From Pacificimonas sp036351775 (GTDB taxonomy: Bacteria > Pseudomonadota > Alphaproteobacteria > Sphingomonadales > Sphingomonadaceae), in assembly GCA_036351775.1 (NCBI GenBank), contig JAZBPX010000064.1:256759-320758 (forward strand): 64,000 nt of DNA. The letters are read 5' to 3'. Shown one piece after another: positions 26,465 through 34,813 of the stretch (the stretch's first letter is position 1; every line of letters begins with the position of its first letter). Both the position numbers and the translations under genes were made by a program. The notes beneath the pieces were generated by a model that worked only from the letters and a program-made list of their open reading frames with translations, was not told the DNA's origin and made no database searches.

Positions 26465-26797
26465 TCACGCCGCGCAGGTGATGCAGCGGGTGGCGGCGGG
26501 GTCGAAGCGCAGGCGCTTTTCGGCAATGTCCTCGCCGCAGCTCGAGCAGGTGCCGAACTCGTCCGGATCGGTTTCCAGCCGGGCAAGGGCCGCCTCCACG
26601 CGGCGCAGTTCCACGTCACGCCGCCGCGCCTCGGCCTGACTCATCGCCTGCTGCTGCATTGCATCCATGCGCGACAGGCGGCCGACCGACTGCTGGTCGA
26701 GCGTTACGGGTTTTCGCCCCTCCGCGCTTATGCGGCCAAGGTCGTGCAGTTAGTCGCGTTTCGCCTCAAGCAGCGTGCGCCAGCCCGCGGGCGTCAT
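26465..26797 (-). pseudogene. TraR/DksA-type zinc-finger protein gene with an in-frame TAA
   Basis: From ATG 26797 the frame reads MTPAGWRTLLEAKRD, then TAA at 26750-26752, then continues in the same frame LHDLGRISAEGRKPVTLDQQ and on through SVGRLSRMDAMQQQAM to a complete zinc finger (CSSC, then CITC) ending at 26465. Apart from the stop this is a 110-residue TraR/DksA-family protein, a group that binds RNA polymerase. A single change (GAA to TAA, Glu expected in RDELHDL) would explain the break. The start ATG overlaps the TGA of the serine hydrolase gene, so it was coupled to it. Restart at ATG 26668 could give a 67-residue piece with the finger but without the N-terminal helix. Confidence 0.75.
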
Positions 26798-27987
26798 GGG
26801 ATCAGGCCCCGCGCCGCCAGGATTTCCGCCTCGCTGAAGGGCTTCGGCTCGTCGCCCGCCTCGCTCGGTACGCCGGTCAAGACGTAGGCCACGGCCTCGC
26901 CTGCCGCTGCGTCCATCCAGAGGCCGGAGCGGACATGGTAGGCGTCCCCGGCATGGCCGAAACGCACCCGGCCATCGCCGAACAGGTCGTTGCCGCACGC
27001 GCCGCCGATCTGCTCGACGCCGAGGCCGAAGCAGCGGATGATCGGGTCGCCCGTGGGTTCGGCGGCGAAGAGGAGCAGCCAGCTTTCGTCGGACAAAAAC
27101 TCGCTGTCCGGGTCGAGGACTTCCCCGCCGATTCGAGCAAGATCGACCGCGCTCGCCCGCACGCCGCCCTGCGGCGAGAACAGGGAGCCGTTGGCGCCGG
27201 GCCGATAGCCGGACAGGTCGCAGGGTGGCCCCGATTGGCGGTAGACCTGACAAGTGGCCATCCGCTCGGTGAAATCGTCGCGAAGGCGGGTGCCGTCCGG
27301 CGCGCGCAGCTCGACGCCGCGCGCTCTCGTATCGGGGCGGCAGCCGCCCCAATTGAAGCAGATGTCGAGGCCGAGCGGTGTCATCACTTCGCGCTGCATG
27401 ACGGTATCGAAGCGCTCGTTCGTGGCGGCCTCCACGGTGCTGGCGATGACCGCGAAACCGAGATTCGAATATTCGAAGCGTTCACCGGGCGCCGCGCCGT
27501 TCCAGCTCTCCGCGCCCAGGAACGTCGCGAGGTCGGTACCGAGCGGGACGACATAGCCGTTCGCATCGGTCAGCCCGCTGCGGTGGGACAGCAGGTGGCG
27601 CAGCGTGACCGGCTGGCCGGAGGGCGACTGCACGTCCCAGTCGAGCCAGGCGTTCACGTCGCGGTCCAGGTCGAGCGTGCCCGCCTCCACCAGTCGCAGG
27701 ACGCCGAGCAGCACGATATATTTGGAGATGGAGGCGATCCGCGCCGGATCCTGCGCCGCGAGCGGACGTCCTGGCTCCGCCAGCCCCACGGCAGTCGAGG
27801 ACTTGACGCGCATCGGCACCCCCACCGCGCGCTGATAGGTGCGGAACAGCGGCTGGGTTGCCGCCTCGGGAGCCGTTGCGGGCTCTGCCTGAACGACGGA
27901 CCGCTCGATATCGGCGGCGGGCGGCATACAGCCGGCGAGGGCAGCGCCCGCCAGCGCCGCGCCCAGCCCGGCCGCCCGAAGCCGCAC
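26794..27987 (-). CDS. Serine hydrolase of the class C beta-lactamase/esterase family (lipoprotein)
   Basis: A 397-residue exported hydrolase. The leader ends in a lipobox (GAALAGC, Cys20). The catalytic SxxK is in ASISKYIVLL (Ser about 87), the YxN is in FEYSNLGFAV, and the third motif is HAG in FGHAGDAYH in place of KTG. This set marks the family of penicillin-binding-protein-like esterases and peptidases rather than a resistance enzyme. Four Cys lie in the middle (ICFNWGGCRP and later TCQVYRQSGPPC). The start is GTG at 27985-27987, with GGAG upstream. It sits between the M20 amidohydrolase and the TraR-type gene on one strand with gaps or overlaps of a few bases, so the three probably form an operon. 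Confidence 0.87.
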   Translation of the reverse strand: MRLRAAGLGAALAGAALAGCMPPAADIERSVVQAEPATAPEAATQPLFRTYQRAVGVPMRVKSSTAVGLAEPGRPLAAQDPARIASISKYIVLLGVLRLVEAGTLDLDRDVNAWLDWDVQSPSGQPVTLRHLLSHRSGLTDANGYVVPLGTDLATFLGAESWNGAAPGERFEYSNLGFAVIASTVEAATNERFDTVMQREVMTPLGLDICFNWGGCRPDTRARGVELRAPDGTRLRDDFTERMATCQVYRQSGPPCDLSGYRPGANGSLFSPQGGVRASAVDLARIGGEVLDPDSEFLSDESWLLLFAAEPTGDPIIRCFGLGVEQIGGACGNDLFGDGRVRFGHAGDAYHVRSGLWMDAAAGEAVAYVLTGVPSEAGDEPKPFSEAEILAARGLIP

Positions 27988-27992
27988 GCGCC

Positions 27993-29333
27993 TTACTCCG
28001 GCTGCAGCAGCTCCAGCGCCGCCGCCGTCATCGCCGCGGCGCCCGTCACCACGGCCGCCTCGCCGTCTACCTTGAACAGCGGCGAGTGATGGGACGGGAC
28101 GGGCGGGCCGCCCTCGCGCGCGGCCGTCAGCGCGGTCAGCGGCGTGCCGCCGACGCCGAAGTAGACGCCCGGCACATCGGTGTTCGGGGCGACGAAATAG
28201 GCGAAGTCTTCCGCGCCCATGCCCTGGCGGGGGATTGTTACGATGCTGTCTTCGCCAAAGGCCTCGACAAAGGCGGCGCGCACGCGGCTCGCCATTGCGC
28301 GGTCATTCACCGTGACAGGGGTCGATGCGGAGCCGACCCGGACAACGGGCAGGTTATCTTCTGGCAGGCCCATGGCGCGGCCGACATTGAGAGCAATGCG
28401 TTCGATGCCGGCCAGCAGGGTTTCGCGCACCGCATTGCTGTCGGAGCGGACGGTCAGCAGCAGCTTCGCCTCATCGGAAATGACGTTGTGCCTAAAGCCG
28501 GACTGGAAGCTGCCCACTGTGACGACGCCGGGCTGCAGCGGGTCGATCTCCCGCGCCACAAGGGCCTGCAGCGCGACGACGATATGGCTGGCGATCAGGA
28601 CCGGGTCGCGGCCGGTGTGCGGCGCCGCCCCGTGCGCGCCAATGCCGGGCACGGTGATGTCGATGCTGTCCGAACTGGAATAGGCGATGCCCGGCGCAAT
28701 CACGACATGCCCGGCGGGGAGGAAGGAGGAGACGTGCCAGGCCAGCGCGACATCAGGCTTCGGGAAGCGTTCGTAAAGGCCGTCCTCCATCATCGCCTTC
28801 GCGCCGCCGATGCGCTCCTCGGCGGGCTGGACGATCAGGACGGCGGTGCCGGACCACTCGTCCTTGCGCGCGGCGAGTGCGTGCGCCGTCGCGACGAGGC
28901 CGGTGATGTGCGTGTCATGTCCGCAGGCGTGCATGACGGGCTTCACGATGCCGTCAATGTCTTCCTGCGTGGCAGTGGAGGCGTAGGGCAGGCCGCTGTC
29001 CTCCTTCACCGGCAAACCGTCCATGTCGGCGCGGAGGAGCACGGTCGGCCCCTCCCCGTTCCGCATGACCGCAACGACGCCCGTGCCGCCGACGCCCTCC
29101 GTCACCTCGGCGCCGGTAGCCCGCAGCTCCTCGGCCATGCGTTTCGCGGTCTCGAACTCGCGAAAGCTCAGTTCCGGGTTCCGGTGGAAATGGATGAACA
29201 GCTCCTCGAGGCCATTGTCCCAGCGGCTCTGCATCTCGGTTTCCAGCGCGCTCTGTGCCATCGCCGGTGCCGCCATCATGGCCAGCGCCGATGTTGTCGC
29301 CGCCAGAGCCATCGTCCTCAAAACACTTTTCAT
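27993..29333 (-). CDS. M20D-family amidohydrolase, exported
   Basis: A 446-residue metal-dependent amidohydrolase similar to hippurate hydrolases and N-acyl-amino-acid deacylases. The signal peptide MKSVLRTMALAATTSALAMM ends in APAMAQ, so it acts in the periplasm. Metal ligands are visible: HACGHDTH (about residues 135-142), PAEERIGG with the catalytic Glu pair, and the C-terminal SHHSPLF. The dimerisation domain lies between (about 220-330). The start at 29333 follows GGGGGAG. Substrate unknown. First gene of a probable three-gene operon. Confidence 0.9.
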   Translation of the reverse strand: MKSVLRTMALAATTSALAMMAAPAMAQSALETEMQSRWDNGLEELFIHFHRNPELSFREFETAKRMAEELRATGAEVTEGVGGTGVVAVMRNGEGPTVLLRADMDGLPVKEDSGLPYASTATQEDIDGIVKPVMHACGHDTHITGLVATAHALAARKDEWSGTAVLIVQPAEERIGGAKAMMEDGLYERFPKPDVALAWHVSSFLPAGHVVIAPGIAYSSSDSIDITVPGIGAHGAAPHTGRDPVLIASHIVVALQALVAREIDPLQPGVVTVGSFQSGFRHNVISDEAKLLLTVRSDSNAVRETLLAGIERIALNVGRAMGLPEDNLPVVRVGSASTPVTVNDRAMASRVRAAFVEAFGEDSIVTIPRQGMGAEDFAYFVAPNTDVPGVYFGVGGTPLTALTAAREGGPPVPSHHSPLFKVDGEAAVVTGAAAMTAAALELLQPE

Positions 29334-29451
29334 TTTATCGTCACTCCCCCTGCCGGACACCCGGCCCATTCCCATTCCGTACGAGCTAGCGCCTGCGACG
29401 GGCGGCTGTCCAGCATACAGTCAATCCTGATCGCATCGAGTGATAGGCGTT

Positions 29452-29480
29452 TTGAATGACGGGAGCGCGATGCTTACTAT
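29452..29480 (+). promoter_or_regulatory. Candidate sigma-70 promoter
   Basis: TTGAAT (29452-29457) and TACTAT (29475-29480) are spaced by exactly 17 bases, in front of the exported NTF2-like protein gene, giving an untranslated leader of about 135 bases. Read by eye only. Confidence 0.5.
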
Positions 29481-29621
29481 GGCGCCTATGACTAATTACC
29501 CGGCTCAGTAAGCGCACAGCGACCGCAGCCAAGCTTGGAAACTGTTCCCGGCCGCTCGTCTCTGGCGCCAGTTTTCAGCATCGGTTCGGCCGATGTCGGG
29601 ATAACAAGAAGGGAAAGAATC

Positions 29622-30146
29622 ATGACCATCAAGACACTCCTCGCCGCCGCCGCCATCGCCGCCGTTCCCGCCGCTGCGCAGGCACAGAACATCACCACCG
29701 AAGAGGTCGAGGCCATCCAGAAGGTCTGGGGCGAAGGTATCGTCGACATCAGCCGCGTTCACGCCCAGGGCGGCGACTATGAGGCGCGCGCCCGCGCCCA
29801 CCTGAACGATCTTTACGCCTATGATATGGGTACGGTCCTGTTCAAGCCGACCCTGGCCACCGAGGACCAGTTCCGCGGCACCTATGACGAGGCGCTCAGC
29901 TATTTCGTGAAGGGCATGCGCGCCGAGGATACCGGTTTCGCCATCAGCGGCTGGACCGATGTGCGCTGGGAAAACGAAGGCGTGATCACCGACGACGACA
30001 ACGCCATGGCCATGGGCAACTACTATTTCACAGGCCCGGACGGCAACGAGACGAAGGTCGAGTACACCTTCGGCTATGTCCGTGACGAAGACGGCGACCT
30101 GAAGATCAACGTTCACCACAGCTCGGTGCCCTACTCGCCCTCCTGA
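29622..30146 (+). CDS. Exported NTF2-like protein of unknown function
   Basis: A 174-residue protein with a signal peptide (MTIKTLLAAAAIAAVPAAAQA). The mature part has the pattern of an NTF2-like fold: an N-terminal helix (VEAIQKVWGEGIVDISRVH), then strands VLFKPTLATEDQFRGTYDEA, MAMGNYYFTGPDG, TKVEYTFGYVRDEDGDLKIN, and an ending HHSSVPY. Proteins like this occur in many marine and Sphingomonadales genomes and are sometimes mislabelled as phosphoribosyl-AMP cyclohydrolase; none of that enzyme's Cys/His metal motifs is present. Ribosome binding site AAGGGAAAG precedes it, and it has its own candidate promoter and terminator, so it is a single-gene unit. Confidence 0.8.
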   Translation: MTIKTLLAAAAIAAVPAAAQAQNITTEEVEAIQKVWGEGIVDISRVHAQGGDYEARARAHLNDLYAYDMGTVLFKPTLATEDQFRGTYDEALSYFVKGMRAEDTGFAISGWTDVRWENEGVITDDDNAMAMGNYYFTGPDGNETKVEYTFGYVRDEDGDLKINVHHSSVPYSPS

Positions 30147-30175
30147 GGCGCGGAACCCAGACTTGAAAATCGGAG

Positions 30176-30210
30176 GAGGTCGGCGGTCATTCGTCGGCCT
30201 CCCCTTTTCA
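30176..30210 (+). terminator. Intrinsic terminator
   Basis: GAGGTCGGCG (30176-30185) pairs with CGTCGGCCTC (30192-30201; two G-T pairs) around a 6-base loop and is followed by CCCTTTTCATTT. It lies 30 bases after the NTF2-like gene. Confidence 0.7.
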
Positions 30211-30253
30211 TTTCAGCGCTTTCCGTACTGGGCAGCGGCGGTGTCCTGCCCGC

Positions 30254-30724
30254 TCAGCAGTCGCCGATGCGCGTGCCGGTCGATTCCGCGTGGATGGTCA
30301 TGGAACCCATCGGCCCGTCCGCCATCGTGATCTTCGACCGGGTGGTGTAGGTCGTATCAGTATAGCGGCCGGTCATGTCCATGCGGCCCGTGCCGCCCTG
30401 CGGAAAGTTGCAGACCGCGACGGCATCCAGCGTGCCGCCCGACATGTCGAAGCGCTCATATTCGCAGGCGCTCTCGCTCGATTTGACCAGCATTTCCGGC
30501 GCATTCTCGATATCCTCCGCGGTCACGCACTGCTGGTGATCCTGGCCCGGCTGGCTCATGATCTGGTTCTTGATCATGTCCAACATGGCCGCGGGGATCG
30601 CATCGGACGAGAAAGCGACGTCGGTCGTCTTCCCCTTCACCTCCCACAGGCCCGGATTGGGCGTCGCGAAGGCAGCTTCGGGCAGCGCGGCCAGTGCGGC
30701 ACCCAGAAACAGTTTGCGGTTCAT
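30254..30724 (-). CDS. Exported DUF3617-family protein
   Basis: A 156-residue periplasmic protein with a signal peptide (MNRKLFLGAALAALPEAAFA). The mature start PNPGLWEVKGKT is the DUF3617 hallmark, and there are conserved Cys in HQQCVTAED, SACEYERFD, VAVCNFP and the last residue, which may make two disulfides. Function unknown. GAGGGAAGGG lies upstream of ATG 30724. Confidence 0.85.
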   Translation of the reverse strand: MNRKLFLGAALAALPEAAFATPNPGLWEVKGKTTDVAFSSDAIPAAMLDMIKNQIMSQPGQDHQQCVTAEDIENAPEMLVKSSESACEYERFDMSGGTLDAVAVCNFPQGGTGRMDMTGRYTDTTYTTRSKITMADGPMGSMTIHAESTGTRIGDC

Positions 30725-30889
30725 CGGTAATCCCTTCCCTCTTGATCCGGCCGCGACCTTTGCCGCCAGTTTCCGCAAAGTCCAGACACGCGCAGGCAAG
30801 GGAGCGAAAACGGGAACCGCGCTATTTTGCGGGAAACTTCGCCGGGCCTTCGACGTTCTAGTGACTGTCTTCGAAGAGGAATTCCGCCC

Positions 30890-31144
30890 ATGTCCTTCGT
30901 CCAGCTCGATCCGCCCGTGCCCCTGCATGTCATCGACCGCGGCGACGGCATCGCCTTTGCCGTCATTGATTACGGGCCAGAATATAACCTGATCTGGGTG
31001 ACGGCCATCGACGGCACGGGCGAGATCTGGTGCGCGCCGAACCCGCAGGTCCGCATGCAGGAAAACTGGACCCTGGGGCGCGGCAAGTCCGCGCCGGCGC
31101 GCGCGCCGGAGGAACCCTCGGCTAAAGCGAACGGCGCCGACTAA
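30890..31144 (+). CDS. Small hypothetical protein
   Basis: An 84-residue protein (MSFVQLDPPVPLHVIDRGDG) with a compact, strand-rich first half (GIAFAVIDYGPEYNLIWVTA) and a disordered Ala/Pro-rich end. No signal peptide, no membrane helix and no motif I recognise. It lies upstream of uvrB by 70 bases on the same strand and may share its transcript. Codon use looks like its neighbours, so I take it as real. Confidence 0.65.
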   Translation: MSFVQLDPPVPLHVIDRGDGIAFAVIDYGPEYNLIWVTAIDGTGEIWCAPNPQVRMQENWTLGRGKSAPARAPEEPSAKANGAD

Positions 31145-31214
31145 CGACTTATTCTCTTAAGGGGAGGCACCCGATCTTCTGGACGCAGACCCCGCCCGCG
31201 CCCATATCCCCCGC

Positions 31215-33422
31215 ATGGCAGAAATCGCGATCCGTACGAGCGTCTCCGACCCGGAGAACGCCGATGTCTTCAAGCCCCATCGCCCCGACCGCCCGGAGAA
31301 GTCTGAGGGCGGCAAGGCGTTCGAACTCGTTTCAGACTATGAACCGGCGGGCGACCAGCCGCAGGCGATCAGGGAACTGGTCGAGGGGATCGGCGAGGAG
31401 GAGGAGCAGAGCCAGGTGCTGCTGGGCGTCACAGGCTCCGGCAAGACCTTCACCATGGCGCAGATCGTGCAGGAATTGCAGCGCCCAACGCTGGTCCTTG
31501 CCCACAACAAGATCCTCGCCGCACAGCTTTATGGCGAGTTCAAGCAGTTCTTTCCGAATAACGCGGTCGAATATTTCGTCAGCTATTACGACTATTACCA
31601 GCCGGAGGCCTATGTCCCGCGCTCCGACACCTATATCGAGAAGGAATCCTCGATCAACGAGGCCATCGACCGGATGCGCCACTCCGCCACCCGCTCGCTT
31701 TTGGAGCGAGACGACGTCCTGATCGTCGCATCGGTGTCGTGCCTCTACGGCATCGGGTCGGTCGAGACCTATTCGGCCATGACGTTCAAGCTGAAGAAGG
31801 GCGAGAGCGTCGACAGCCGGGAGGTGATCCGCAAGCTCGTCGCGCTTCAGTACAAGCGCAACGATATGAACTTCGTGCGAGGATCGTTCCGGGTGCGCGG
31901 CGACACGCTGGAACTCTACCCCTCCCACCTCGAGGACATGGCGTGGCGCATCAGCCTGTTCGGTGACGAGATCGAGGAAATCGCCGAGTTCGACCCGCTG
32001 ACCGGCGAAACCGGCGCGAAGCTGAATGCGGTGAAGATCTACGCCAATTCGCACTATGTGACGCCCGGTCCGACGATGAAGCAGGCGACCAAGGCCATCA
32101 AGCATGAGCTGGCCGAGCGGCTGAAGGAGTTCGAGGCGGAGGGGAAGCTGCTGGAGGCGCAGCGCCTGCAGCAGCGCACCGAGTTCGACCTCGAAATGAT
32201 CGCCGCCACCGGCAGCTGCGCGGGCATCGAGAATTACAGCCGCTTCCTGACCGGCCGCCTGCCCGGCGAACCGCCGCCCACGCTGTTCGAATATCTACCC
32301 GAAAACGCGCTGCTCTTCATCGACGAAAGCCATCAGACCGTGCCGCAGATCGGCGCCATGAGCCGGGGCGATTTCCGCCGCAAGCTGACGCTGGCCGAAT
32401 ATGGTTTCCGGCTGCCGTCCTGCATCGACAACCGCCCGCTGAAGTTCGAGGAATGGGACGCGATGCGGCCGCAGACGACCTTCGTCTCCGCAACGCCCGG
32501 CAAGTGGGAGCTGGAACAGACGGGCGGCGTCTTTACCGAGCAGGTCATCCGGCCAACCGGGCTGATCGATCCCCCAGTCGAAATTCGCCCGGTGGAAAGC
32601 CAGGTCGACGATCTGATCGGGGAGCTGCGCGATACGGCGGCCAAGGGCTATCGCAGCCTCGTCACGACGCTGACGAAGCGCATGGCCGAGGACCTGACCG
32701 AGTTCCTGCACGAGGCGGGGATCAAGGTGCGCTACATGCACTCCGACGTCGAAACGCTGGAACGAATCGAGCTGGTGCGCGACCTGCGTCTCGGCGTTTA
32801 CGATGTGCTCGTTGGCATCAACCTCCTTCGCGAGGGGCTGGACATTCCAGAGACGGGGCTTGTCGCCATATTGGACGCGGACAAGGAGGGGTTCCTGCGC
32901 TCCGAAACCTCGCTGATCCAGACCATCGGCCGCGCCGCGCGGAACGTCGATGGGCGCGTCATCCTCTATGCCGACACCATCACCGGCTCCATCGAGCGCG
33001 CGCTGACCGAAACCGATCGCCGCCGCGCCAAGCAGGTCGCCTATAACGAGGAGCACGGCATCACGCCGACGACCATCGCCAAGCGGGTCGGCGACATCAT
33101 CGCGATGGCCGATCCGAAGGGCGACCGTAGTGGCAAGGCCAAGGGCATGCCGGGCGAGCGAAAGGACGCCGCCCCGGGCGCCGGTCACAACCTGCAGGCC
33201 TATATCAAGGAGCTGGAGGAGAAGATGAAAACCGCCGCCGCGGACCTCGAATTCGAAACCGCCGCCCGCATCCGCGACGAAATCCGCCAGCTCGAGGCCG
33301 ACGACCTCGGCCTGCCCGCCGACCAGCAGGTCGCAAGACCCGTGGGCCGCTCACAGGAAGGCCGACCGGGGACGCGGAAGGACCGGTTCGGGCGGACGGG
33401 CAAGCGGAAGATGGGGATTTAG
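31215..33422 (+). CDS. uvrB: UvrABC system helicase subunit B
   Basis: A 735-residue UvrB of nucleotide excision repair, the DNA damage verification subunit that works with UvrA and UvrC. Walker A is GVTGSGKT (71-78). The beta-hairpin that probes DNA holds YYDYYQPEAYVP. The DEAD-box equivalent is IDESH, motif VI is QTIGRAARNVDGR, and the C-terminal UVR domain that binds UvrC is YIKELEEKMKTAAADLEFE. The Ala/Gly-rich insertion before the UVR domain and the basic tail make it a little longer than the usual 670 residues, as seen in Sphingomonadales. No SOS box was identified upstream by eye. Confidence 0.97.
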   Translation: MAEIAIRTSVSDPENADVFKPHRPDRPEKSEGGKAFELVSDYEPAGDQPQAIRELVEGIGEEEEQSQVLLGVTGSGKTFTMAQIVQELQRPTLVLAHNKILAAQLYGEFKQFFPNNAVEYFVSYYDYYQPEAYVPRSDTYIEKESSINEAIDRMRHSATRSLLERDDVLIVASVSCLYGIGSVETYSAMTFKLKKGESVDSREVIRKLVALQYKRNDMNFVRGSFRVRGDTLELYPSHLEDMAWRISLFGDEIEEIAEFDPLTGETGAKLNAVKIYANSHYVTPGPTMKQATKAIKHELAERLKEFEAEGKLLEAQRLQQRTEFDLEMIAATGSCAGIENYSRFLTGRLPGEPPPTLFEYLPENALLFIDESHQTVPQIGAMSRGDFRRKLTLAEYGFRLPSCIDNRPLKFEEWDAMRPQTTFVSATPGKWELEQTGGVFTEQVIRPTGLIDPPVEIRPVESQVDDLIGELRDTAAKGYRSLVTTLTKRMAEDLTEFLHEAGIKVRYMHSDVETLERIELVRDLRLGVYDVLVGINLLREGLDIPETGLVAILDADKEGFLRSETSLIQTIGRAARNVDGRVILYADTITGSIERALTETDRRRAKQVAYNEEHGITPTTIAKRVGDIIAMADPKGDRSGKAKGMPGERKDAAPGAGHNLQAYIKELEEKMKTAAADLEFETAARIRDEIRQLEADDLGLPADQQVARPVGRSQEGRPGTRKDRFGRTGKRKMGI

Positions 33423-33441
33423 GGTCCGAACCCTAGTCGAC

Positions 33442-34020
33442 CTATTCTGAGGCGAGCCCTGCGATCTCTGCGGCGATATGGAGGTTCGCGACGCTGAGGC
33501 CCCGTGCGATCGAGCTGCAGTTCGTCATGCCTGCCGCGGCAAGGAGGGTTCGCCGGATCGCGACCGGACGAGGGACGCTGCCCGGATTGGTAAGGATCAG
33601 GTCGAGCTCGATGTCAAAACGCGCCTCGCTGGCAAACGTCGCCGTCGAATAGGAACGGGCGAGCGTGCGAACATCCACTATGTCCAGCACTCTGGCATCC
33701 GGCGCCGGTTGCAGCGATCCGTCCCGGTCAGCTGCCCGCAAATAGGCTTTGACGGGCGCAGCGAGCAGGCTCTGAAACGTGCCGACGCTGCACGACAGGT
33801 TCAGCAGCTTGACTTCGTGGTCGAGCTGCTCCTCGCCAACAAGAACGAAGTCAGCTGGTCCCGGCGCGGGAAGCGGCGGCGGCGCGTCCATCCGGCTGTC
33901 CTGCGCCGCCGCCTCGATATCCGTCCGGCTGAGGTCGTCAGAGCCGATCAGCGGCCCGGCATCGGGTACGGTGCACGCCGCGAGCATCATGAGTGCGGCC
34001 GACGCAGGCCGCAGCCTCAT
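33442..34020 (-). CDS. Hypothetical lipoprotein
   Basis: A 192-residue predicted lipoprotein (MRLRPASAALMMLAAC, lipobox Cys16). The mature part has Cys in LNLSCSVGTF and MTNCSSIARG and no known motif. It overlaps the 3' end of the upstream lipoprotein gene by four bases (its ATG 34018-34020 meets the stop at 34017-34019), so the two are co-translated and may form a complex. Confidence 0.78.
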   Translation of the reverse strand: MRLRPASAALMMLAACTVPDAGPLIGSDDLSRTDIEAAAQDSRMDAPPPLPAPGPADFVLVGEEQLDHEVKLLNLSCSVGTFQSLLAAPVKAYLRAADRDGSLQPAPDARVLDIVDVRTLARSYSTATFASEARFDIELDLILTNPGSVPRPVAIRRTLLAAAGMTNCSSIARGLSVANLHIAAEIAGLASE

Positions 34021-34616
34021 TCCGCTTCCGTCAGCAGCTGGTCGGCAACGTGCGCCGCGAACTCGGCCGATAGCCGCTCGCGTATGCCGGACCCGCGCAT
34101 TGCAATGCCCAGAAGGCCTGCATTGTTGTTGGTGGTATCGACGTAGAACTCGGACAGCTTCTGATTGTCGGCCGCATCGTAGACAGTAACCAGTCCGGAC
34201 AGCTGGTCGCTGTCACCCGCCAACCACATCATCGCCGCGTTCGCCGTCTTCAGCGTGTCGATATCGACGGCAACACGGACCTTCTCGGCACCCGTCACGC
34301 CCTTCTCACGCAGCACATCCTCCATCACGTAACCGAACATCACCGTGAACGGCAGGGTTTCGTAATGCTCTTCGACCGGCTTTGCGGCACCGCCCTGATA
34401 GGGAGCAAGGCCTTCGTTCAACCGCGTCTGCGCAGCTTTCTCGTCAAACGCGACCATGCGTTCGGCGGCGCTTTCGGAAAGCGCAACGTCGATGTCCACC
34501 ACTTCGACATTGCCGCGCTGGACGGGAGCCAGGGGCTGCACGACCTCGACCGGGTTCGCCGCGCAGGCGGTCATCATCAGGGCGAGGCCCATGACACTAA
34601 GAATTCGAAGGTTCAT
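34017..34616 (-). CDS. Hypothetical lipoprotein
   Basis: A 199-residue predicted lipoprotein: MNLRILSVMGLALMMTAC with lipobox Cys18. The mature part mixes helix and strand, with VDIDVALSESAAERMVAF, KVRVAVDIDTLKTANAA and a C-terminal helix ending RLSAEFAAHVADQLL. The layout (strand-rich domain, DIDTL, a final amphipathic helix) is reminiscent of DUF4136- or LPS-assembly-type lipoproteins, but I cannot assign it. First of a two-gene operon with the lipoprotein at 33442. The ribosome binding site is weak. Confidence 0.75.
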   Translation of the reverse strand: MNLRILSVMGLALMMTACAANPVEVVQPLAPVQRGNVEVVDIDVALSESAAERMVAFDEKAAQTRLNEGLAPYQGGAAKPVEEHYETLPFTVMFGYVMEDVLREKGVTGAEKVRVAVDIDTLKTANAAMMWLAGDSDQLSGLVTVYDAADNQKLSEFYVDTTNNNAGLLGIAMRGSGIRERLSAEFAAHVADQLLTEAE

Positions 34617-34813
34617 GAACGTTTCTATCTTCACTATGGGATGAAAGGCTGGCTCCCCTACTGAGAAATCATTGCCGGTCAAGTTATTTCGTTTTATTAA
34701 CAGAGATTTATACTTAATTTGTTCACCTTGGGTTAACCAAATTAATTCGCGGGCCTGCGACCGGGTCGTCGCAGAGGTTTGACCGGTGGGGTTGCGCACT
34801 GCAGAGAGCGCGT
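34617..34813. promoter_or_regulatory. AT-rich divergent intergenic region
   Basis: Between divergent genes, positions about 34660-34750 are much richer in A and T than the surrounding DNA, with runs such as TTATTTCGTTTTATTAAC and a palindrome-like GGTTAACC. It probably carries the promoters of the lipoprotein pair (minus strand; TATAAA is present on that strand) and of the S10-type peptidase (plus strand; TTGTTC, 17 bases, TTAATT). No operator can be named. Confidence 0.45.

Noticed and set aside
1598..26752. Stop-codon recoding (selenocysteine, pyrrolysine or reassigned stop) to explain the two in-frame stops
   Set aside because: The two interruptions use TAG and TAA, the expected residues differ, no recoding hairpin or dedicated tRNA is seen, and other genes end normally at all three stops.
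26794..27987. Reading the serine hydrolase as an antibiotic-resistance beta-lactamase
   Set aside because: The KTG motif is replaced by HAG and there is a lipid anchor; this fits the esterase/peptidase branch.
27858..29459. Long plus-strand open frame opposite the M20 amidohydrolase
   Set aside because: Same reason: mirrors the codon pattern of the real gene; no motif.
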